Assembly: GCF_003054555.1 (NCBI RefSeq)
Contig: NZ_CP026304.1
Coordinates: 806,001 to 870,000 of the forward strand
Source: Streptomyces lunaelactis
GTDB taxonomy: Bacteria > Actinomycetota > Actinomycetes > Streptomycetales > Streptomycetaceae
Reading direction: 5' to 3'
DNA length: 64,000 nucleotides
Part shown: in pieces, positions 37,026 to 45,287 of the stretch
Layout: each line of letters opens with the position of its first letter
Position numbering within the stretch: position 1 is the stretch's first letter
Notes under the pieces: model-generated
Told to the model about the DNA's origin: nothing
The model's input: only the letters and a program-made list of their open reading frames with translations
Databases searched by the model: none
Made by a program: the position numbers and the translations under genes

Positions 37026-39485
37026 TCACCACAAGGGCTCTGGCAATGGCTGCTCGGTCCAGATGCACTTGCCGTCGGAGGTGTACCGGGTGCCCCAGCG
37101 CTGACTGAGCGCGGCGACCAGTTGGAGTCCGCGGCCGCCCTCGTCCGTGTCCAGTGCACGGCGGATGCGGGGCGTGGTGAGACTGCCGTCCGAGACCTCG
37201 CAGATGAGCGTCCGGCTCCGGAGCAGGCGCAGCCGGACGGGGCCTTTCGCGTGCCGCACCACATTGCCCACCAGCTCACTGGCGATCAGCTCGGTCGTCA
37301 TGACGAGATCGTCGAGCTGCCATTCGGCCAGCTGATGCCGGATGTGGTCGCGGGCCAGGCCGGCCGCGACGGGGTCTTCGGGCAGGGGCCAGGACGCCAT
37401 GTTCTCGTCCGTGAGGGTGTGGATGCGGGCAACGAGCACAGCGGCATCGTCGTTGGTCTCCTCCTGGGCGGGCAGGAGAGTGGAGACGAGCGATTCGCAG
37501 AGCCGGTCGAGATGTCCGGCTTCGGCGTGGCGGTTGGGGGCTCCCCGCCGGGGACGGGGGGAGGCTTCCCGGTCCCCGGCCGGTCCCGCGCGCCGCGCGC
37601 TGTCGAGGGCGGCGGTGAGTGCCTTGGCCAGCTGTTCGATGCCGCTGTCGATGTCGCGCCGGGCGGATTCCACGAATCCGTCGGTGTATAGCACCAGGAG
37701 GCTTCCCTCGGGCAGCTTGAGCTCCGTGGTTTCGAAGGGAGGCGTGGCCGCGCCGAGTGGCGGGTTGGCGGCGACATCGGGAAAGTGCACCGTGCCGTCG
37801 GGGTGGACGACGGCCGGTGGTGGGTGTCCCGCGGCGGCGAATGTGCACAGGCCGGAGGCGGGATCGTAGAGGGCGTACAGGCACGTGGCGTAGAAGTCGT
37901 CGCCGAGGTCGCTGACCATGTCGTTGAGGTGGGAGAACAACTCGTCGGGGGGCAGTTCGAGACCGGCCAGGGTGTGTACGGCGGTGCGCAGCCGCCCCAT
38001 GGTGGCGGCCTCGGGGAGGCCGTGGCCCATCACGTCGCCGATGACCAGCGCGACGCGGTCGGCGGAGAGCGCAATGATGTCGTACCAGTCGCCGCCGAGG
38101 GTGCCCTCGCTGGCCGGCAGATAGCGGGCGGCGGCGGTGACGGCCGGCAGGGATGGCAGGGTGCGCGGGAGCAGGCCGCGCTGCAATTCCTGCGCCCGGC
38201 CGTGCTCGGCGTCGTACATCCGGGCCCGTTCCAGGGCCTGGGCGATCAGTCCGCTGAGCGCGACAAGCAGGGTGCGTTCCTCCCCGGAGAGACGGCGGGG
38301 CCGGTCGAAGGAGACCACACAGCCGCCGACCGCGCGGCCGGAGACCAGTAGCGGCAAAAACGCCCAGGCCTGCTTGCCGCTCAGGCCCGGGAGGCCGCCC
38401 ATCTCCGGGTAGTCGGCCTCCATCTCCTCCATCGAGGCGATGAATCTCGGGACTCCGTCATGCAGCGCGAGTTCGATGGGAGAGCCGGCGGGGATGCCCC
38501 CCTCGGCCAGCTGATCAAGGAACTCGCGCGGGTATCCGACCGCCCCGACCGGCTGCACCCGGCCACCTTCACGGGCCTGCACGATCAGCCCGGTTGCGCC
38601 GAACAGCGGCAGCACCCGCTCGGCGGCTGCGGCCACCACGTCCTCCGCCGTGAGTGCCTCGGCGAGCGCCGCCGTCAGCTCCCCTATGCGTGCGGCCCGT
38701 TCGGCGGCCGCGTGCTCCATGGCCGCGTGCTCCTCCTCCACCTGGCGTTTCTCGGTGATGTCGGTCAGATAGACCGTCAGTCCGTCGGGCACCGGGATCA
38801 GCCGCAGGTGATACCAGCGGCCGTCGGTCGGCAGCAGCAGATCAAGCCCCTTCGGCGTGCGGTCGGAGACGGCCCGGCGGCACCCCGATTCGAGGCCGGG
38901 CGAGCTCAACGCCGGGATGTCCCACAGTGTCCGGCCGACGAGTTCCCACGAGGGGCCGAGGAGCCCCTCCGCCCGGGCGTTGAGGTAGAGGATCCGCCAG
39001 TCGGCGTCGACCGCGAGGAAGCCGTCGCTCATGTGCCGCAGGGCGCGGCCGACCGAGTCCAGGGCGGCCAGGGACTCGGTGGTCTCCCAGAGCCGCCCCA
39101 CCATATGGGCCGGTGCGCCGTCCTCGCCGGCGACGATCCGGCCGCGGACCGCCACCCAGCCGACGGTGCCGTCCGGTCGGCGCACCCGGTGTTTGACGTT
39201 GTACTCGGCGCCTTCCCGCAGGGCGTACTCGGCCTGCGCCAATACCACGGGCAGGTCATCGGGGTGGATCAGCCCCCGCCAGGTCTCGATCCGCCCGTCG
39301 AATACCTCCGGCGCGATGCCGAGGACCAGTGGCATCTCCCTGTCCCAGATCAGGTCGCCGGTGCGGATGTCCCAGTCCCAGGCCCCCACCCTCACCGCGT
39401 CGAGCGCCTGCTGAAGAAGGGGGGCATCGGTCGGCTGCGTGGCGGAGGACGGGCCGGGATCTTGTATCGCCATGGAGAGCACCAA
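37026..39485 (-). CDS. PAS-PAS-GAF-SpoIIE phosphatase with anti-sigma-type ATPase
   Basis: 819-aa paralogue of the protein at 5082-7139. Order: PAS (about 20-140), second PAS (about 145-250; FLAVDADWRILYLNARAEGLLG), GAF (about 275-425), PP2C/SpoIIE (about 440-635; GGDWYDIIAL near 463, VIGDVMGHGLPEAA), HATPase_c (about 685-815; ELIASELVGNVVRHAKGP, GRGLQLVAALS). Expected to work in stress or developmental partner switching. The GTG at 39485 or ATG at 39473 are possible starts; neither has a strong ribosome site. An operator-like TGACC-AAAC-GGTCA repeat lies upstream at 39499-39512. Confidence 0.88.
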   Translation of the reverse strand: MVLSMAIQDPGPSSATQPTDAPLLQQALDAVRVGAWDWDIRTGDLIWDREMPLVLGIAPEVFDGRIETWRGLIHPDDLPVVLAQAEYALREGAEYNVKHRVRRPDGTVGWVAVRGRIVAGEDGAPAHMVGRLWETTESLAALDSVGRALRHMSDGFLAVDADWRILYLNARAEGLLGPSWELVGRTLWDIPALSSPGLESGCRRAVSDRTPKGLDLLLPTDGRWYHLRLIPVPDGLTVYLTDITEKRQVEEEHAAMEHAAAERAARIGELTAALAEALTAEDVVAAAAERVLPLFGATGLIVQAREGGRVQPVGAVGYPREFLDQLAEGGIPAGSPIELALHDGVPRFIASMEEMEADYPEMGGLPGLSGKQAWAFLPLLVSGRAVGGCVVSFDRPRRLSGEERTLLVALSGLIAQALERARMYDAEHGRAQELQRGLLPRTLPSLPAVTAAARYLPASEGTLGGDWYDIIALSADRVALVIGDVMGHGLPEAATMGRLRTAVHTLAGLELPPDELFSHLNDMVSDLGDDFYATCLYALYDPASGLCTFAAAGHPPPAVVHPDGTVHFPDVAANPPLGAATPPFETTELKLPEGSLLVLYTDGFVESARRDIDSGIEQLAKALTAALDSARRAGPAGDREASPRPRRGAPNRHAEAGHLDRLCESLVSTLLPAQEETNDDAAVLVARIHTLTDENMASWPLPEDPVAAGLARDHIRHQLAEWQLDDLVMTTELIASELVGNVVRHAKGPVRLRLLRSRTLICEVSDGSLTTPRIRRALDTDEGGRGLQLVAALSQRWGTRYTSDGKCIWTEQPLPEPLW

Positions 39486-39498
39486 AGAGTGATCTAAG

Positions 39499-39512
39499 TG
39501 ACCAAACGGTCA
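39499..39512. promoter_or_regulatory. Inverted repeat upstream of the SpoIIE phosphatase gene
   Basis: TGACC and GGTCA arms separated by AAAC, 14-27 bp before the possible starts of the leftward phosphatase gene. Position suits a repressor site or part of the promoter. No regulator can be assigned. Confidence 0.35.
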
Positions 39513-39858
39513 GACTAAGTCTATAGATCCGCACCAGCGGCGCCTGCGAGCCGTGCCGGGCCCCGGCGGCCGAACGGTCCGAGCGCCCGCCGTGAATGTG
39601 GATATTCTTTCGTTCGAGCTATTGCAAATCTACATTCATTTCGGCAGGATCTGCCGGGTCCACTCTGACCGGCCGCAGATTCGCCTGTCAGCCGCCCGGG
39701 AATCGCTGAATAAGGCGCACCCCGACCTGTTCGTCAGCCCCCGGGCGCAGCCGCTGTCCCATCCGAGAGCGGCCGAGGACTCCACCTCGTACTCAGCCGG
39801 CCTCGGTACACCCCTGCCGTCGTGCGCCCTGCCCCACCTTCTCCGAAAGGCACGTCCG
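39513..39858. other. Divergent intergenic region with an AT-richer patch
   Basis: Between the phosphatase gene and the APC permease gene. It has an A/T-rich patch at about 39590-39650 holding TGAATGTGGA (39593-39602) and its inverted near-copy TCTACATTCA (39629-39638), likely promoter and operator elements. The rest of the region shows no gene. Confidence 0.4.
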
Positions 39859-41358
39859 TTGAGCATGAAGTCCGGCACCGGAGGAGGCCTGCGGGCGGAT
39901 GCCCTGAGCACGTACGACACGGTGGTCATGGCTGTCGCGGGATGTGGTCCCGCGTACACGGTCGCGGGGACGATTCCCGCGCTCATCGCCGCCGTCGGCG
40001 TGGCGAGCCCCGCCGCCCTGCTCTACTGCGCGATACCGGTGATCGGCATCGCCCTGGCCTACCGCCAACTCGGCCGTGTGGACCCCAACGCGGGGGCCGC
40101 GTACAGCTGGGTGGCCCGGTCGCTGCACCCCTTCCTGGGGTTCCTGTGCGGCTGGTCCCTGGTGGTCGCCTGCACCGTATTCATGGCGTCCAGCACTGTG
40201 CCCGCCGGTAATGCGACGTTGTCACTCGTCGCGCCGAGCCTGCTCGGTGATCCGGTACTGGCCGCGGTCGTGGGTTCGGGCTGGTTCCTGCTGATGGCGG
40301 GGGTAGTGGCGTACGGGGCCAGGATCGGGGCCCGTGCTCTGACCGTCATCACTGCCGTACAGCTGGTGCTGTTGATCGGCTTCGCGGTGGCCGCGCTGCT
40401 GTCCGACGGGAGTGGGACGGCGTTCTCAGCGTCCTGGTTCGGCTTCAGCCACTTCGAGGGACAGGACGCCTTCGTGACGGGCGCGCTGATCGCCACGTTC
40501 GCGTACTGGGGCTGGGACGTGACCAGCAATCTGGGTGAGGAGACCCGGCGAGGCTCGCGTGGTTCGGGGTTCGGCGGGGTCATCGGTGTGGTGATGGCGT
40601 TCCTGCTGTTCGCGCTGGTCGCCGTCGCGGTCAATGTCCTCATGACGCCGGACGCCGTGTCGAACTCCCCGGAGGGACTTCTGATCGCGCTCGGTCAGCA
40701 GGTCTGGCCGGGTGTGGGCGGCACGCTGCTGGTGCTCGCGCTGCTGCTGTCCACGGTCGCGATGCTGGAGACCGCCCTCATTCAGGCCAGCCGCACCCTG
40801 TTCGCGATGGGCCGGGACCGGACGCTCCTCCCCGTCCTCGGCCGTATTCACGCCAAGCGTCATACGCCGTGGGTGGCCACTGCCGTCATCGCGGTGGCCT
40901 CCGGCACGCTCGCCATCGTCGAGGCCGCTCGGCTGGAGCCCGGCGAGTCGCTGCTCTCGGACGCGGTCAGCGGCGTGGGCCTGCAGGTCACCTTCTACTA
41001 CAGCCTCGCCGGACTGGGCGCCGTCGTCGTCCACCGCAAACTGCTGCGCACCTCCGTGTCCAACTTCTTCCTCATGGGCCTCTGGCCGCTGGTCGGCGCG
41101 CTGTTCATGCTGTGGATCCTGATCGAGTCCGTGGCCTCGCTGAGCCCGTCGGCGCTGACCATCGGGTTCGGCACGCTCGCCCTGGGACTTCTGCCGATGT
41201 TCGCCGCGTGGCTGCGGCAGCGGCCGTACTTCGAGCGCGGACGTCTCGACGCAGACAGGGCGCGCGCCATGGACGACTCCTTCGGGGGCGCGGAATCCGA
41301 CGAGACGCACGTCGTCAACCTGGCCAGGAGCCGCGACGAACTCCTCACCGACTTCTGA
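39859..41358 (+). CDS. APC-family amino acid permease
   Basis: About 499 aa with 12 predicted membrane segments. The first helix reads LSTYDTVVMAVAGCGPAYTVAG, the APC substrate-binding break, and a later conserved stretch is FAYWGWDVTSNLGEETRR. The TTG at 39859 is favoured by AAAGG 8 bp upstream; an ATG follows at 39865. It is first gene of a three-gene operon with an uncharacterised protein and a PaaN-like aldehyde dehydrogenase, suggesting uptake and oxidation of an amine or amino acid-derived aldehyde (inference). The permease at 57622 is a distant paralogue. Confidence 0.88.
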   Translation: MSMKSGTGGGLRADALSTYDTVVMAVAGCGPAYTVAGTIPALIAAVGVASPAALLYCAIPVIGIALAYRQLGRVDPNAGAAYSWVARSLHPFLGFLCGWSLVVACTVFMASSTVPAGNATLSLVAPSLLGDPVLAAVVGSGWFLLMAGVVAYGARIGARALTVITAVQLVLLIGFAVAALLSDGSGTAFSASWFGFSHFEGQDAFVTGALIATFAYWGWDVTSNLGEETRRGSRGSGFGGVIGVVMAFLLFALVAVAVNVLMTPDAVSNSPEGLLIALGQQVWPGVGGTLLVLALLLSTVAMLETALIQASRTLFAMGRDRTLLPVLGRIHAKRHTPWVATAVIAVASGTLAIVEAARLEPGESLLSDAVSGVGLQVTFYYSLAGLGAVVVHRKLLRTSVSNFFLMGLWPLVGALFMLWILIESVASLSPSALTIGFGTLALGLLPMFAAWLRQRPYFERGRLDADRARAMDDSFGGAESDETHVVNLARSRDELLTDF

Positions 41359-41394
41359 CCTCCAGTTCCGCCTCCTGATCAAAGGACGCCTGCC

Positions 41395-42369
41395 ATGGCC
41401 CCGGCCTGGACCCGACGACGCTCCGCGGCACTTCACTACGACCAGACCTTCGGCGACAGAGCTCTGTCCGACGCGTGCGAGGACATGGTCATGGGCCGCT
41501 GGGAGGGCGCACACGACCTGTTGGCCACCGGCTCCCACAGGGACTGGGACCGGCGCAGCCACCGCATCCGGCTGCTTGCCCACACCGCCGCCGACAAACG
41601 GATCGTGGAAGCCTGGCAGACCGCCCAGCCAAGCAGCGCGGACGCTCTCGTGCTGCGCGCGGACACCGAGGTGATGCGGCTCTTCGCGGCCGCCCGTACG
41701 GGAACCATGCCGGGCCCCGAGAGTCTGGACCGCACGGCCCACATCTGTCTGAACGCCTCTGACGCCTTCCCCTACGACCCTCATCCCTGGGTGTCACTGA
41801 TCACGCTCGGCAGGCTGTACGAAGGCGGGGCCCAGTCCATGAACCAGTGGTGGTCGGAACTCCTGGCCCGCGATCCGTACCACCGGGAGGCGCACCATCA
41901 GGCCCTGCGCTACATGTCGGCGCGCTGGCACGGCTCGCACGGCAAGGCCTACGCCTTCGCACGTGACTGTGCGGTCTACGCTCCGGCCGGCTCCCCGCTG
42001 CTGGTCATGCCGCAGGTCGCTCGTGCGGAGGAGTTCCGTCACCGCACCGAGACGGAAGGGGCCAGGACGCACACGATGGTCGGCTACTGGGCAGGGGAGC
42101 GCTGGGACCTCCTGGAGACCATGGAACGCTGGATAGCGGTCCGATCTCCCATCGAGGCTGCGCAGGATGTCGCCGATCTGAACCACCTTGCTCACGGTCT
42201 CGCGCAGGCCGGACTTCTCGTCGAGGCCGCGACGGTCTTCGATCTGCTCAAGGGGCGGGCCACCCGGGTGCCGTGGTCGTACACAGGCGACGCGGAGCAG
42301 GAGTACGTGCGCTGGCGCGACCGGTCGGCCCGTGCGGCGGCGGGGCATGCGGATCTCCGGAAAGGCTGA
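41395..42369 (+). CDS. Uncharacterised protein, helical-repeat-like
   Basis: 324 aa, cytoplasmic, no signal or membrane segment. Not recognised with certainty. The sequence has regularly spaced Trp/Leu/Ala-rich helices (RWEGAHDLLATGSHRDWDRR; DALVLRADTEVMRLFAAA; WWSELLARDPYHREAHHQAL) that resemble TPR or DUF4034-like helical proteins. It lies 36 bp after the APC permease gene and 6 bp before the aldehyde dehydrogenase-like gene, so it belongs to that operon. Confidence 0.75.
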   Translation: MAPAWTRRRSAALHYDQTFGDRALSDACEDMVMGRWEGAHDLLATGSHRDWDRRSHRIRLLAHTAADKRIVEAWQTAQPSSADALVLRADTEVMRLFAAARTGTMPGPESLDRTAHICLNASDAFPYDPHPWVSLITLGRLYEGGAQSMNQWWSELLARDPYHREAHHQALRYMSARWHGSHGKAYAFARDCAVYAPAGSPLLVMPQVARAEEFRHRTETEGARTHTMVGYWAGERWDLLETMERWIAVRSPIEAAQDVADLNHLAHGLAQAGLLVEAATVFDLLKGRATRVPWSYTGDAEQEYVRWRDRSARAAAGHADLRKG

Positions 42370-42375
42370 CGTCTG

Positions 42376-44091
42376 ATGCGTACCGGCTCCTTCGAAGAGC
42401 GCAGCCTGCTGGAGCAGGCGGTACAGGCTGCGGTGAGCGGTGCGAGTTTCACGCCCTTCACTGAGGGACTGGCCGGTTCTGTCGACCGTCGCCGAGGTGC
42501 GGCGCACAGTGCAGGAGCGGTGTTCCGGTCGATGCTCGGGCAGGACTTCTGCCTGGGGCAGCCCGGCGCCCGGCAAGGGGTGGGCACCGAGTCGTCTCCG
42601 TACGGCATCAGCCTGGGCGTGCGCTATCCCCGTTCCGAACCTGGTGAGTTGGTGGGGGCGGCGGTGCGGGCGATGGCGGGCTGGCGTGCGGCCGGACCGC
42701 GGCGCCGGGCAGAGCTCGCGGTGGAAGTGCTCTGCCGGCTCCATGACCGCAGCCATGAGATCGCGCACGCGCTGCACCACACCACCGGGCAGGCCTATGC
42801 CACGGCCCACCGGGCGGGCAGCCTTCATGCGCAGGACCGCGGACTGGAGGCCGTGGCCCACGCGCTGGCCGCGTCGACGCGCACACCTGCCGATATGTAC
42901 GGGGAGCGGCTTGCCGAGAGGGGCGGCCCACGGCAGATGGACGTCCCACTGGGAATGGACGGCACCTGCACTGTCGTCCCGCGCGGGGTCTCACTGCTCA
43001 TCGGTTGCCCGGACTTCCCCACCTGGAACGGCTATCCGGGCCTCTTCGCAAGCCTGGTGACCGGGAACCCGTTGATCGTCAAGCCCCATCCCCGCGCGGT
43101 GCTGCCGCTCGCCCTGACCGTACAAGTCGCGCGGGACGTGCTGAGGAAGGCAGGGCACGACCCCAACGTGGTGACGCTGGCGGCGGAGAAGCCCGGCGAG
43201 CAACTGGCGCCCCGGTTCGCGACCGACCCCGAGGTCCGCGTCATCGATTTCACCGGCTCGGTCCGGTTTGGCGAGTGGCTGCACCGCAATGCCCGTCAAG
43301 CCAGCGTGTACGCCACACCGATCGGGGCCAACACGGTGCTGATGGACTCCACCGACGGCTACCGCAGAATGCTGCGCGAGCTCGCGCTGTCGCTTTCACT
43401 GTGCAGCGGCCAGAGTTGCACCGCCCCGCAGAACATCCTGGTGCCTTCCGGCGGGATCCGCACCGACGAAGGCCGCAAGACCATAGGGCGGTTCAGCGTC
43501 GACCTGAGCCGCGCCGTGAAGCGGCTCCTGGCGGAACCGCGGCGTGCGGCGGGAATACTCGGCGCGATAGGCAGCGACCGCATCCGCACCTCGCTCGCGC
43601 ATGCCGCCGGATGCGGAGTGGTCGTGCATGCCTCTTCGCCGGTCGCACACCCCGACCATCCGGCAGCTGACATCCGCACTCCGCTGATCGTCCGGCTGGA
43701 GGCACACGACGAGCAGGTGTACGCCCGCGAATGGGCCGGGCCTGTCTCCTTCGTGATCGCCACCGAATCGACCTCGCACAGCCTGGACATCTTCCGCCGC
43801 ACCGCGCGCAGACACGGCGGCCAGTTCGCCACGGTCCATTCGACGGACCCGCTGGTGCTGGGAGCCGTCGAGATCGCCGCCCTGGACGCAGGGGTGCACC
43901 TGTCGGAGAACCTCGCCGGGAGCGTCTTCATGGACCAGTCGGCGGTGTACGGCGACTTCTGCGCCGCGGAAGTGTCCCCAGGCGCCCACACCGCCCTCGC
44001 CGACCCCTCGTTCATCACCGGCCGGTTCCGCCTCGTGCAGGCCCGCCGCCCGGCCGTGCGGGTACACGACATCAGCGCCGCGGAGGCGTAA
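42376..44091 (+). CDS. PaaN-like aldehyde dehydrogenase
   Basis: 571 aa, similar to PaaN-type proteins of phenylacetate degradation, an ALDH-superfamily branch. Visible: substrate/NAD region GVSLLIGCPDFPTWNGYPGL, VIDFTGSVRFGEWLHR (ALDH TGS stretch), and the catalytic Cys in LSLCSGQSCTAPQNILVP. No other paa genes are nearby. With the APC permease gene upstream, an aldehyde from an imported compound is a possible substrate. The ATG at 42376 is 6 bp after the previous stop. Confidence 0.82.
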   Translation: MRTGSFEERSLLEQAVQAAVSGASFTPFTEGLAGSVDRRRGAAHSAGAVFRSMLGQDFCLGQPGARQGVGTESSPYGISLGVRYPRSEPGELVGAAVRAMAGWRAAGPRRRAELAVEVLCRLHDRSHEIAHALHHTTGQAYATAHRAGSLHAQDRGLEAVAHALAASTRTPADMYGERLAERGGPRQMDVPLGMDGTCTVVPRGVSLLIGCPDFPTWNGYPGLFASLVTGNPLIVKPHPRAVLPLALTVQVARDVLRKAGHDPNVVTLAAEKPGEQLAPRFATDPEVRVIDFTGSVRFGEWLHRNARQASVYATPIGANTVLMDSTDGYRRMLRELALSLSLCSGQSCTAPQNILVPSGGIRTDEGRKTIGRFSVDLSRAVKRLLAEPRRAAGILGAIGSDRIRTSLAHAAGCGVVVHASSPVAHPDHPAADIRTPLIVRLEAHDEQVYAREWAGPVSFVIATESTSHSLDIFRRTARRHGGQFATVHSTDPLVLGAVEIAALDAGVHLSENLAGSVFMDQSAVYGDFCAAEVSPGAHTALADPSFITGRFRLVQARRPAVRVHDISAAEA

Positions 44092-44104
44092 CAGTCGGCT
44101 GTGT

Positions 44105-44124
44105 ACGGTGAGTTGGCTCACCTC
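44105..44124. terminator. Short hairpin after the PaaN-like gene
   Basis: GGTGAG-TTGG-CTCACC, 15 bp past the stop of the dehydrogenase gene and just inside the end of the DAG-kinase remnant. A small stem without a T-run; a weak terminator at best. Confidence 0.3.
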
Positions 44125-44335
44125 GAAAGCGCCAGCTCATACAGCCGCCGCAAGTCCAGGCGCGGCCTCTCCCGGGGCACGCCGGGGCGGACGCGCGGGA
44201 CGAGCACCCGCAGCGCCCGGGCCGGATCGTGCAGCGCACGGGGGCCTGGAGGGTGAGCGCCTCGCCGTCAACGCCCGCCTGGATCTCGGGCGCATCGGCA
44301 TCGATCACCACCTCCCGGGCGGGCAACAGGCCCGA
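44118..44335 (-). pseudogene. Diacylglycerol kinase-like C-terminal fragment, frameshifted
   Basis: Reads LPAREVVIDADAPEIQAGVD then GEALTLQAPVRCTIRPG, the C-terminal beta-domain of YegS/DagK-type lipid kinases. One base is missing near 44217. After shifting frame it continues ALRVLVPRVRPGVPR to a stop at 44118. The N-terminal catalytic part is absent. Confidence 0.65.
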
Positions 44336-44678
44336 GCGCGAAGGAGGCCGTCGCCTCGATGCGCCCGGCCAGGTCCGGGTGGTCGGTGTCCACGCCGGTG
44401 TCGAGGACGGCGATCTTCACATCGCGTCCGGTAAGGCTGGACAGGTTGGCCCGGATCGCCTGCAGGCCCCAGGTCCAGTTCTGCTCGTCCCAGGCCGGGC
44501 CCTGGGCAGCGGCGATTTCGGCCCTGGCGTGGCGGGCGACCACGTCCTCGTCGCTGCGGTAGGCCGGGAAGAACTCGGTCGGCGCCTGCTGCGGGGCGGT
44601 GATCGGCTAGGCGTAGACCATGCGCTCCGGCTCAGCCGCGATGATCGAGTCTTCCCGCTCGGCCGTGGTCACCGGCGC
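44336..44678 (-). pseudogene. S8 (subtilisin-like) protease fragment with in-frame stop
   Basis: Reads EREDSIIAAEPERMVYA, then a TAG at 44607, then PITAPQQAPTEFFPAYRSDE and KIAVLDTGVDTDHPDLAGRI. The latter contains the catalytic Asp region of S8 peptidases. It fuses without a gap to the lipid-kinase fragment and lacks the His and Ser regions. A scar at the right side of the first break in the dehydrogenase gene. Confidence 0.7.
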
Positions 44679-45187
44679 GTGTACATCATGCGCCTTGTTG
44701 GGTTCGGGGCGGGATTCGGGCCGCTGCGGCCCAGGAACAGAGTCCGGGGAATGGACATGGCTGGGCGCGTCGAAGCGGTCGGCAAGAACGTGACCCGGTT
44801 CCGACCGGGCGAGGCGGTGTTCGGCATGGGCGCCGGCAGCCTCGCCGAGTACGCGTGCGCCCAAGAGAACGCCCTGGCACCGATGCCTGCGAACCTCGCC
44901 TTCGAGCAGGCCGCAGCCGTACCCGAGGCAGCCTCAACCGCCCTCCTGGGCCTGCGCACAGGACGGATCGAGGCCGGACAGCGAGTCCTGATCAATGGCG
45001 CCTCGGGCGGCGTGGGCACGTTCGCCGTACAGCTCGCCAGAGCCTTCGGCGCGAACGTGACCGGGTGTGCAGCGCGAGGAACGTGGACCTGGTCCGATCG
45101 ATCGGCGCGAGCCAGGTCGTCGACTACACCCGCGAGGACTTCACCCAGGGTGCCCAGCACTACGATCTCGTCCTCGATCTCGTGGGT
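44679..45187 (+). pseudogene. Alcohol dehydrogenase/quinone oxidoreductase, middle piece
   Basis: Reads YIMRLVGFGAGFGPLRPRNR and on through GRVEAVGKNVTRFRPGEAVFG to the Rossmann motif LINGASGGVGTFAVQLARAFG. One G is missing near 45065; after the shift the sequence continues CSARNVDLVRSIGASQVVDY and DLVLDLVG. It ends at a stop made by the adjoining element (45188-45190). It starts where the piece at 36665 stops and ends where the piece at 57046 begins. Confidence 0.82.
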
Positions 45188-45213
45188 TAGGTCCAGGAGT
45201 TGTACCTGTCTCA
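45187..45213 (+). repeat. Left terminal inverted repeat of the putative 11.86-kb element
   Basis: Sequence of the form TTAGG..CAG....TTG...CTGTCTCA. Its inverted counterpart is at 57019-57041 (TTAGG, CAG, TTG and CTGTCTCA conserved, 4 bp shorter). It directly abuts the broken dehydrogenase codons and lies about 75 bp before a recombinase gene. Confidence 0.65.
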
Positions 45214-45287
45214 TTCCATCCCAACAGCGCCGAACTGGTCCTTCAGCGCTGGTAGCTTCCCTCTCTCGTCGTCGCAGAGAGGCGCAT

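Noticed and set aside
36811..44678. Terminal inverted repeats for the first inserted segment
   Set aside because: Sequences at both edges were compared and show no repeat like that of the second segment; no mobile-element label given.
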